From Anaerolineales bacterium (GTDB taxonomy: Bacteria > Chloroflexota > Anaerolineae > Aggregatilineales > J027), in contig JACKCI010000001.1 in NCBI GenBank assembly GCA_020634155.1, positions 1,612,001-1,676,000 of the forward strand: a stretch of DNA of 64,000 bases. The letters are read 5' to 3'. The notes beneath the pieces are model-generated. The model worked only from the letters and a program-made list of their open reading frames with translations, was not told the origin of the DNA and did no database searches. A program made the position numbers and the translations under genes. This document shows positions 1 to 7,968 of this stretch, piece by piece; positions within the stretch are counted from its first letter, which is position 1; every line of letters begins with the position of its first letter.

Positions 1-304
1 TGAAGCTATAAAAGCCAACCCCCAAATTACCATTGAGCAAGGGCGCGGTTTCAACCAAGATGCGCCCATTGGGGGAGATATGCAGGGTGGTTTGAGACAG
101 ATTTCCAGCCTCATTCGGTAGCTTGGGGCGGGGCAAGCTAGCTTGCTCACCAGCAGCGTTAACCCAGTGCAGGGTATCCGTAGTCTTTACCCATGTCACA
201 GCGTACCAATTTGAGGCGGGCAAGGATGATGGTGCCGCTTGAGCAGGCCATGCAAGTGAAAGTAGGGCAACAAGCGCCAACATCCAAAGTGATTGACGAA
301 GCAT
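1..304 (-). CDS. Exported protein, N-terminal part only (cut by window edge)
   Basis: An open frame runs leftward from an ATG at 304-302 off the window edge (101 complete codons, no stop). A GGAGG sits about 10 bases upstream of the ATG. Residues 1-23 form a classic signal peptide: MLRQ, a Leu/Ala-rich core, then a WPAQA-A cleavage site. The mature part is Trp/Asn/Leu-rich with no motif I recognise. A short HISPNGRILVE-like strand is reminiscent of beta-propeller or secreted beta-rich proteins, but that is only an impression. It is divergent from the LuxR/NB-ARC regulator, which may control it (inference). Confidence 0.7.
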   Translation of the reverse strand, partial: MLRQSLWMLALVALLSLAWPAQAAPSSLPASNWYAVTWVKTTDTLHWVNAAGEQASLPRPKLPNEAGNLSQTTLHISPNGRILVETAPLLNGNLGVGFYSF

Positions 305-454
305 AGAATGGGATCCTCCATTTTTCCGAAAACATGGTTTCATCGTAGAATAAGCCTAGGGGGGTTGTCACCACCCTAAAGTGTGGTAAAGCCAAAATAC
401 AGCCATTTTGGTTCTAGAGTACCATCCACCCAGCATAGAATAGGGTCATCGCTT

Positions 455-2890
455 ATGGTTGCCGCAATACGTGAAACGCTTGAAATTAATACCCGCGAAA
501 TTGAGATATTGGCGTTAGTCGCTGAGGGGCATACCAACCAAGAAATTGCCGCCGAGACCGACCTAACCCTCAACACCGTCAAGTGGTACCTCAAAGAAAT
601 TTTTAGCAAGATGCACGTCAACAACCGCACCCAAGCGGTAGCCCGCGCCCGTGAATGGAACCTATTTGCCGATGACAATCAACTACCCTCCCACAACCTA
701 CCCTATGCCCTGACGCCTTTTGTCGGGCGCGAGGACGAACTCCAGCGCCTGCACGAGTTACTGACCAGTGGCACCACACGCCTCGTCACCATTCATGGCA
801 TTGGCGGCATTGGCAAAACCCGCCTTGCGGTTGAGGTGGCCCGTCGCTGCCATGATGATTTCCCCGATGGAGTCTATTTTGTGCCGTTGGCATCGATTCA
901 AAGTCTCGATGAAGCCATCGCCAGCATCGCCAAAACATTACGAATTACCAAAAGTGGACAGGGGCAATTGCTAGGGGACATTATCGCTTTTCTGCGGCGC
1001 AAAGCCGTGCTGCTGGTCATGGATAATCTCGAACACCTCCTCAAATTGGTGCCAACCCTCGACCAACTCTTGACCCAAGCACCCAGCACCACCCTGCTAA
1101 CCACCTCACGCCAAGCCCTCAATCTCCATGGTGAGACGCTGTTTAATCTGGGCAACCTTAACACTGATGGCGACCACGACGCAGCGGCCCTATTCGAGCA
1201 AGTAGTCCGCATCATCCAGCCCAGCTTCGAGACTACACCGCACCAACAAACCATCATCACCGACATCTGCCAGTTAGTAGAAGGCATGCCCTTGGCGATT
1301 GAGTTAGCCGCCACATGGATTCACCTTCTGCCTCTTGAAGCCATCCGTGATGAAATACAGCAGAGTTTCGACTTCCTCAGCAGCGACATGTCCAACCTGC
1401 CCCACCGCCACCGCAGCATCCGCGCTGTCATGGAATCAACATGGAGCCACCTAACCCCACCGCAACAACAAGCCATGGCTCGCCTCTCCGTTTTTAACGG
1501 CAGCTTCAGCTATGAGGCCGCCCAGCAAATCGGCGGCGAATCGCTGTTTACGTTGAAGCAATTGCTGTCCCACGCCTTGATTCAGCGGATGGGGCCGAAT
1601 CGCTTTGAACTCCATGACCTTGTGCGCCAATACGCCCATGAGCAACTGGATAAAGATGCCGAGTTGCCCCATACCACTTATCAGCGTTTTGCCCACTTCT
1701 ATGTCGAGTTTGTCAGCCGCGAGGTGGACATTCTGCGCTTTACATGGAATATCGACTTAGTGGCGGGGATTAGCGCTGATTTACACAATATACTGCGGGT
1801 ATGGGACTATTTGCGCGAGGTACAGCACTGGGAACTCCTAGTACAAGCGGCTGACTTTGGCTATTGGGCAGATTTAAGCGGTTGGTGGCAGGAAGGCTAT
1901 ACCCTGTTTGAGGATACGCTGCACCATCTCCCTTCGACGGCTCCCCCTGCCTTGCGCGGGCGCTTGCTGGCGTTCTTAGCGATTATGTCCTATCGGCTGC
2001 GTTTGAACGACCGCATCCTACCCTTTGCTTATGACTCGCGCCCCGCCCTAGAAGGCACCGCTTATCAATCCGAGGCGGCCATTGCCTTAGCCTTTGGGGC
2101 GGTCTTCCAACCTGCAACGGCTGGCCTTGAAGCGGCAAAGGAGACAATGCAACTAGCCGAGGAATTGATGAAGGCGACGCCTGCCGGGGCCAACCAAAAT
2201 CAATATGCGGTGATTGGTCTGCCAACTGCACGCGGCGGCATGTACATGCTGGCGGGCGATTCGGCACGGGCGATTGCCGACTTTGAGCCACTCATTCAAA
2301 ACATGCCAACCACCACCACATGGCTGATTGACCTCTTGCGCGTGCATACGGGCGCGTGTTATCTGGATTTGGGGCAGACTGACATCGCGTATCACTATTT
2401 TGAGACAGGTTATACCAGCAGCCTCCGTAGCAATCAGGCCTTGGCTGCCGCTGGTGCCGCCTACTACCTCAGCCTGCGTGATAATGACGGGCAATTCCGC
2501 TATGAAACCATGCTGGAACGCTTGCAAGAAATTAGCGATACAACAGGCAACCTGCTACTGGCCTGTCGCATGACTCTCTATTTTGGCACCTATCTCTATC
2601 TACGGCGGCGGCTAGAGGCTGCCTTGCACCTCTTTTTATCGGCACTACTGATGCTGCACCGCCAAGAAGAGCAGTCCACGCTCATGGCCTTCATGCTCCA
2701 GATTGCCCAATGGTTGCAACCTGTTCAGCCCGAACGAGCAAGCCGCTTACTACAGTGCATTGCGGAATACGGAGAGGGGCCACTTTATGAAGCCGCTGAG
2801 GGTCTACTACGCAAGCAGGGAGTAGAGGTCACACCACAACAGACTAGGCCACCACTCCTCCTTGAGCAACTCATGGCGCTCTTTGACTAG
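455..2890 (+). CDS. LuxR-type HTH / NB-ARC ATPase / TPR-like transcriptional regulator
   Basis: A large STAND-type regulator of about 811 residues. The LuxR/GerE-type HTH lies at the very N-terminus (about residues 10-70; TREIEILALVAEGHTNQEIA, then NTVKWYLKEIF). An NB-ARC ATPase follows: FVGRE start, Walker A GIGGIGKT, Walker B LLVMDN, an LLTTSR sensor segment and a GMPLAIELAA motif. The rest (about 400-811) is helical and probably TPR-like. STAND regulators use NTP hydrolysis and the helical arch to sense a ligand. In classical MalT/LAL proteins the HTH is C-terminal, so the order here is reversed. I prefer the ATG at 455. A GTG at 383 would add 24 residues but has no Shine-Dalgarno sequence. 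The stop codon shares CTAG with the stop of the convergent hydrolase. Ligand and targets are unknown; the divergent exported gene is a candidate target. Confidence 0.85.
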   Translation: MVAAIRETLEINTREIEILALVAEGHTNQEIAAETDLTLNTVKWYLKEIFSKMHVNNRTQAVARAREWNLFADDNQLPSHNLPYALTPFVGREDELQRLHELLTSGTTRLVTIHGIGGIGKTRLAVEVARRCHDDFPDGVYFVPLASIQSLDEAIASIAKTLRITKSGQGQLLGDIIAFLRRKAVLLVMDNLEHLLKLVPTLDQLLTQAPSTTLLTTSRQALNLHGETLFNLGNLNTDGDHDAAALFEQVVRIIQPSFETTPHQQTIITDICQLVEGMPLAIELAATWIHLLPLEAIRDEIQQSFDFLSSDMSNLPHRHRSIRAVMESTWSHLTPPQQQAMARLSVFNGSFSYEAAQQIGGESLFTLKQLLSHALIQRMGPNRFELHDLVRQYAHEQLDKDAELPHTTYQRFAHFYVEFVSREVDILRFTWNIDLVAGISADLHNILRVWDYLREVQHWELLVQAADFGYWADLSGWWQEGYTLFEDTLHHLPSTAPPALRGRLLAFLAIMSYRLRLNDRILPFAYDSRPALEGTAYQSEAAIALAFGAVFQPATAGLEAAKETMQLAEELMKATPAGANQNQYAVIGLPTARGGMYMLAGDSARAIADFEPLIQNMPTTTTWLIDLLRVHTGACYLDLGQTDIAYHYFETGYTSSLRSNQALAAAGAAYYLSLRDNDGQFRYETMLERLQEISDTTGNLLLACRMTLYFGTYLYLRRRLEAALHLFLSALLMLHRQEEQSTLMAFMLQIAQWLQPVQPERASRLLQCIAEYGEGPLYEAAEGLLRKQGVEVTPQQTRPPLLLEQLMALFD

Positions 2891-3633
2891 CCAAGCGTGC
2901 GCTGGAAAAAGCTCACCATTTGCTGGAAAGCATCTTGAGCGACGGCATCCTCGCGCAGTTGCCCATCAACCAGCATAAAACCGTGCGGCTCACCTTGATA
3001 GACTTTTAGCTCAAAATAAGCCCCAACTGCATCCAAGGCCGTCGCGTATTGATAAATGTCGCTAATGGGGCTGGGGCGATCAGCGGTGCCATGAATAATC
3101 AACATCGGGGCGCTGAGTTGGTCAACAAAAGCGGCTGGTGCTGGGTCGCCATTGTTAGGAAAGCCGTACCACGCCACCCCTGCGCTAAAGGCTTCCAATT
3201 GCGGCAAGAAAAGCATGGTATAGCGCCCTCCCGCACAGAAACCCGTTAAGCCAATACGAGCCGAGTCAACATCCTCACGCTCCGCTAAATAAGCCACGCT
3301 ATCTGTCAGCAATTGCTGGACTGTGGCATCGCTAGGGCTACGCTCAAAGGTCTGCCAGCCCACCGCCAAGACCACAAAGCCCTCAGCGGCAAAGTGGTCG
3401 GTCATGGTGCGGTAGCCCTCTTCTAATCCGTTAAAGGAATGAATCAGGACGATAGCCGGATGTGGCCCGCCCGTGCTGGGATAAGCCAGATAGGACTGAT
3501 AGGCTTGTCCGTCGCTCATGACTTCAACATCAGCGCTTTCGATTGCAGGCTCCCCACCCTCTTGGGCAAGTGCCGTCAATGGTAACAGCAGCACCACAGC
3601 GATCATCAGCAAGACGATTCTTAAACGCATCAT
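2887..3633 (-). CDS. Exported dienelactone hydrolase-family protein
   Basis: A 248-residue alpha/beta hydrolase. Residues 1-23 are a signal peptide ending LTALA-QEGG, so it acts outside the cytoplasm. The family signature GFCAGG places the nucleophilic cysteine at about Cys133. Asp185 (HGTADRPSP) and His217 (GEPHGF) complete the triad. A Cys nucleophile is the dienelactone hydrolase hallmark, but most members hydrolyse other esters or lactones, so the substrate is unknown. It lies 10 bp downstream of another exported alpha/beta hydrolase and is probably cotranscribed with it. GGAG lies 5 bases before the first of two tandem ATG codons. Confidence 0.88.
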   Translation of the reverse strand: MMRLRIVLLMIAVVLLLPLTALAQEGGEPAIESADVEVMSDGQAYQSYLAYPSTGGPHPAIVLIHSFNGLEEGYRTMTDHFAAEGFVVLAVGWQTFERSPSDATVQQLLTDSVAYLAEREDVDSARIGLTGFCAGGRYTMLFLPQLEAFSAGVAWYGFPNNGDPAPAAFVDQLSAPMLIIHGTADRPSPISDIYQYATALDAVGAYFELKVYQGEPHGFMLVDGQLREDAVAQDAFQQMVSFFQRTLG

Positions 3634-3643
3634 ACACTCCTCA

Positions 3644-4687
3644 CTATTTTACATACGCATCGAAGAAAACAACTGAAATGGTTAAAGCAACGTCACGGTT
3701 ACGGGCAATGTTGTGGTCATCCCCATCATAGGTAATGAACTGCACACTCCGCCCCGCAGCACGGATTTCCTCATCCAGTGTCACCGAAAAATCATAGGGT
3801 ACAGTGGTGTCACCAGTGCCATGATGCAGTTGAACCGGGGCGGTTATGTCGCGTAAATAGCTATTAGCCGAGAGGCTGTCCCAAAATTCAGGGTTTGCTT
3901 CAGGGTCACCATAGGTATTGACTAGCGAAGTCCGCCACCCAGAACGCCCGCTACTACTCCCCCCGCCCCACCAATCGCGGAACAAATCAGGATAAGAAAC
4001 CACCACCCCAGCCCATATCACCCCCGCACGAATAGTCGGGTCTACCACAAGGGCGCGTAAGGTAATATAGCCACCCATCGAATGCCCCCACATGCCCACC
4101 CGATTCGGGTCAGCATCAGGATAACGTCGCGCCGAGGCCAGCGCATTCAAGACATCAATGGTATAGGCCGGACTACCATAGGCCGACTCAGCCCGTCCCT
4201 CTGAACTCCCGTGCCCGCGATAATCCGACTTCACCACGATATAGCCATTGCTCGCAAAGGCCGCAACGTAGGCTACATAGCGCTCGGTGGTGCGATATTC
4301 GGTAGGTGGAATATAGCCATGATTAAAGATAATGACCGGAAAGCCCGTCGGCGGTTTCTCGCCTTGAGGGACGGTTAGCAGTGCATAGATTTTGAGGCCA
4401 TCCGATAGATAGGAGACGATGTACTGATGGTAGTTGCTACCGGGGCCGAGGGTGCGCTCAATGACAAAATCGCTGCCCTCATACGACCGTGAGCGCAGAT
4501 AGTCGATACTCAACGGGTGTGGGGGTGTCGGCGATGGCGTCGGAGTCGGCGGCGTGAGATTCAGCGTGGGTGTAGCTTGGGCAGCCGAGTCCGTCGCACT
4601 GGTCACAGGCGATGAGCAACCGAGCAGAGCCAGTATCAATAGACTGATACACGTTAGTCCAATGAGGGCGGGTTTTGTGAGAGCCAT
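3644..4687 (-). CDS. Alpha/beta hydrolase lipoprotein (S9 prolyl-oligopeptidase-like)
   Basis: A 347-residue lipoprotein. The signal sequence ends in lipobox LLGC with Cys24, followed by a Thr/Pro-rich spacer (about 36-58) that holds the catalytic domain off the membrane. The hydrolase domain has an oxyanion-loop FNHG, the nucleophile elbow GHSMGG (Ser203), Asp293 in HHGTGDTTVP and His325 in DGDDHN. This layout fits S9-type peptidases and acyl-aminoacyl-peptidase/BAAT-like esterases; I cannot tell peptidase from esterase. First gene of a probable two-gene operon with the dienelactone hydrolase homologue. Confidence 0.88.
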   Translation of the reverse strand: MALTKPALIGLTCISLLILALLGCSSPVTSATDSAAQATPTLNLTPPTPTPSPTPPHPLSIDYLRSRSYEGSDFVIERTLGPGSNYHQYIVSYLSDGLKIYALLTVPQGEKPPTGFPVIIFNHGYIPPTEYRTTERYVAYVAAFASNGYIVVKSDYRGHGSSEGRAESAYGSPAYTIDVLNALASARRYPDADPNRVGMWGHSMGGYITLRALVVDPTIRAGVIWAGVVVSYPDLFRDWWGGGSSSGRSGWRTSLVNTYGDPEANPEFWDSLSANSYLRDITAPVQLHHGTGDTTVPYDFSVTLDEEIRAAGRSVQFITYDGDDHNIARNRDVALTISVVFFDAYVK

Positions 4688-4825
4688 GGTGTCCGCCTTG
4701 CCTACCTCATCACATAGAGTTTAGTGTAGGGCAAAACAGCCCATTGGCGAGTAGATAAGAGCCAGATGAATGTAACGCTATTCACAGAGAATAGCCAGCA
4801 CACAATCACGACGGAATGCGGCTAG

Positions 4826-7819
4826 TTAGATCTCAAACGTCGGCAAAATCACGGTGAAGGTTGTCCCCTGCCCTACCGTGCTTTCAAAGGAAACCTCGCC
4901 CCCCAACGCCTCGGTTGCCCGTCGCACAATCGTCAAACCCAGACCCGTTCCCGGAATACTGTTGGCATTGCTGGCGCGGAAGAAGTCAGTAAACAGATGT
5001 TGCTGTTCATCTTCCGGTATCCCTATCCCTTGGTCACGCACTTGGATAAGGGTCTGCTCTTGACCCGCAAACAGCACCACATCAATTGGGCGGTCTGGAG
5101 GCGAGTATTTAATCGCATTCGTCACCAGATTGCCGATAATCTGCCGCACCAAGTTGGGGTCAGTAGTGGCACGGGTATTGTTACGGGTGACGGCTAAATG
5201 AATGATGTGCTGCTTAGAAGTTGCGCCAATCTCATCCACAATCTCTTGGCACAACTTGGCAAAATCAACAGTTTCCCATTGCGGCTTCAAGCCAACACGG
5301 TCAGAGCGCTGGAGGGTCAATACACCATCCAACATATGAATCAGATGTTGAATCTGGAGGCGAATTTTGCCGAATTGGGCTTGGCGTCTATCTGTATCCA
5401 TACGGTCATAATAGCGATGCAGGACATCAGCCGCCGCTTGGATGGTCGCCAAGGGGGTACGGAACTCATGCGAGACAGTAGAGACAAAGCGCGTTTTCAT
5501 CTCATTAAGGACACGCTCTTTTTCCAATGCTTGGCGCAGGTCAAGCTCCATCTGCTTGCGCTCGGTAATATCTCGCCAGCTACAAATCACGCTCACCTGT
5601 TGAGCCTCAACATTAGTAATGGGAGCTAGTGCAACATCAGCATCGAATACAGTACCATCTTGCCGTTGGGCAACAACCTCAATACGGTGCGGTTCTTGTT
5701 GTTGGAATACCCAGCCGAGCATATCAATCAAGTTTTCATCATTCAGAATAGCCGCAAGGGGCCGTCCAATCAGTTGTTGAATACGCTCATAGCCAAACAT
5801 CCGCACAAACGCAGGGTTGACCTCTTGGCATCGAAGCTGGCGGTCAACCACCATAATTCCATCATGGCTGTGGTTAAGAATCGCCTCAACATGCACCTTA
5901 GCGCGGTTGAGTTCGGCAGTACGCTCATTGACCCGCGTCTCAAGGTGAGCAGCATACTGGTTAATTTGTTCATAAAGCTGCATGTTTTCAAGGGCTTGGG
6001 CGGCCCGTTCCGCAAAAGTCAGCACCACCCGACGGTCACGCTCACTAAAGGCATGAAGTTGGCTGCTCTGCAAATCCAACACCCCAATCACTCCATTAGC
6101 TGTCTTGAGAGGCACCACGAGCTCGGATTGAGTGGTTGGCACATTGGCAACATACGAGGAATGTTGAGCCACATCGGGTGCATAAACCAGCTCACCCAGT
6201 CGGGCGGATTCGGCAACAAGACTAACCCCATCAAGCCAAACGGCGGCCTCCGTCTGCACCAGATATTGCCCCGTCCGCGCCACCCGTACCATGCGATTTT
6301 GGTCGGCATCAATCAACAATAGGCCACAATCAGCCTGCCCAAATTCACGCACTACCGCTTCCACAATTTGCTGGGCCATCTCGTGTACTGTTTCAGCCTT
6401 GAATAAAACCGAAGTGGCGTTATACAGAGCAGTCAGTTCGTTAGCATGCTCGCGCACTTGGGTGTAGAGCAAGGCGTTTTGGAGCGCAATAGCGGCTTGG
6501 GTAGCAATCGTAGAGACCAGCGCCACATGGGTTTGGTCAAAGGCATTAGGCTGATAACTCTGAAAGCTGAGTACCCCCATCACCCCATCTCCACTCAACA
6601 GCGGTACATACAGCGCGGTGGCAGGCAGACGCTCATCACCGATTTGGTGCATTCGCCCTTGGGTCTTCAATTCCGACCGAATCGGACGCAAATCAAGTAG
6701 TTGGACTTCACGGGAGCGGATGGTATCGCTCGTTGGGCCTGTGCCCAGTGGCATTACGGGGAATTGCGCGGGGTCTACTTTCTCATGATCAACAATGGCA
6801 TAGTGGCAGCTAATCAACTCAGTCGCAGTATCATATAAAGCTACGACAAAATGGGGAGTATTGAGCAGCCGAACCGCGACCTCCTCATACATCACATGAA
6901 AAATCGTTTGTAAGTCCAAGGTAGAGGCCAACACCTTGCTGATTTCATGTACCGCTACCAGTTCCTCATGCCGCCGCTTGAGTTCTTGGTTCAGCAACGA
7001 GATATTATCCTTGGAGAGTCGGTAATCCGTTACATCACGGATAAAGCTCACCGCCATCCAATGGTCATCAGATTGAATAGGAAAGACCGATGTTTGAATA
7101 ACCCGTTGTTTGCCGTCAGGACGCTGGATGATGGATTCGGGTAAGTCACTCGTATAGGGTAATAGACGGCCACGAAAACCATGCTCTAGCGTGGTTTTGA
7201 GGCGCTGGTAATTTTCGGGGCTACGTAGCTCATCCGGAGCCATCCGAAATTGCATATCCCAAATCGTTTGACCAAGAGCCTCTTCACGTCGGACACCCGT
7301 CATGTCCTCTAGAGCCACATTCCACTCAACAATGCGTCCCGCTTCATCCGTCAAAATGATGCCATCGGTTGATTGCTCAACCACGCTCCGAAAGCGCTGT
7401 TCACTCTCACGCAAGGCCGCCTCTGCAACCCGCCGTTGATGGCGTTCTTCAGCATCCATCACCTCCCGTTCTATCGCAGGTATCAGCAATGAGAGGTTAT
7501 CCTTGGTAAAAAAATCATCGGCCCCCGCCCGCATTGCTTCCAAAATAGACTCCACACGGACTGCCTCAGACACGATAATCAATGGCACATCTTCATGGGT
7601 AGACTCGATGATGGTAAGCGCTTCTAAGACATTGAGCGATTGTGTTTGATAATCTGCGAGGATGATGTGCCACCGATTGTGTGACAAGGCTGCGCTCAGT
7701 TGATGGGGGTCATTGACCCTTTCGGAGGTGATTTCGGGGTAGTTTTGATACAGTTTTTGTAGCAAAAGCGCTACTTCATCATCCGAATCGTTGATGAATA
7801 ACACGCATAATGGTGGCAT
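4826..7819 (-). CDS. Sensor histidine kinase, REC-PAS-GAF-GAF-PAS-HisKA-HATPase
   Basis: A 997-residue protein with no transmembrane segment, so probably cytoplasmic. Order: N-terminal receiver (phospho-acceptor Asp56 in ILADYQ, conserved Lys106 in FFTKDN), PAS (about 138-260), GAF (about 295-450), GAF (about 465-620), PAS (about 645-765), HisKA with phospho-His near 781 in TVSHEFRTPL, and HATPase_c with N-box NLVTNAIKYS and G-boxes DQGIGIP and GTGLGLTIV. A receiver ahead of the sensors suggests it also accepts phosphate from an upstream kinase. The GAF ligands cannot be read from sequence. AAAGG lies 9 bases before the ATG. It appears monocistronic; no response regulator is adjacent. Confidence 0.92.
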   Translation of the reverse strand: MPPLCVLFINDSDDEVALLLQKLYQNYPEITSERVNDPHQLSAALSHNRWHIILADYQTQSLNVLEALTIIESTHEDVPLIIVSEAVRVESILEAMRAGADDFFTKDNLSLLIPAIEREVMDAEERHQRRVAEAALRESEQRFRSVVEQSTDGIILTDEAGRIVEWNVALEDMTGVRREEALGQTIWDMQFRMAPDELRSPENYQRLKTTLEHGFRGRLLPYTSDLPESIIQRPDGKQRVIQTSVFPIQSDDHWMAVSFIRDVTDYRLSKDNISLLNQELKRRHEELVAVHEISKVLASTLDLQTIFHVMYEEVAVRLLNTPHFVVALYDTATELISCHYAIVDHEKVDPAQFPVMPLGTGPTSDTIRSREVQLLDLRPIRSELKTQGRMHQIGDERLPATALYVPLLSGDGVMGVLSFQSYQPNAFDQTHVALVSTIATQAAIALQNALLYTQVREHANELTALYNATSVLFKAETVHEMAQQIVEAVVREFGQADCGLLLIDADQNRMVRVARTGQYLVQTEAAVWLDGVSLVAESARLGELVYAPDVAQHSSYVANVPTTQSELVVPLKTANGVIGVLDLQSSQLHAFSERDRRVVLTFAERAAQALENMQLYEQINQYAAHLETRVNERTAELNRAKVHVEAILNHSHDGIMVVDRQLRCQEVNPAFVRMFGYERIQQLIGRPLAAILNDENLIDMLGWVFQQQEPHRIEVVAQRQDGTVFDADVALAPITNVEAQQVSVICSWRDITERKQMELDLRQALEKERVLNEMKTRFVSTVSHEFRTPLATIQAAADVLHRYYDRMDTDRRQAQFGKIRLQIQHLIHMLDGVLTLQRSDRVGLKPQWETVDFAKLCQEIVDEIGATSKQHIIHLAVTRNNTRATTDPNLVRQIIGNLVTNAIKYSPPDRPIDVVLFAGQEQTLIQVRDQGIGIPEDEQQHLFTDFFRASNANSIPGTGLGLTIVRRATEALGGEVSFESTVGQGTTFTVILPTFEI

Positions 7820-7968
7820 GAGTAAGTACCTTTGGGGCAGTCATAATCTTCCGGCACACTATCATTATAGCCGATAAGTGTGAAGGTAGTTGCGAACCGA
7901 ATCGCTCAACCGCCATAATTACCCCCTTTGACTCAGTGAGCCATGGGGAGTGGTATGCAACCCATTAT

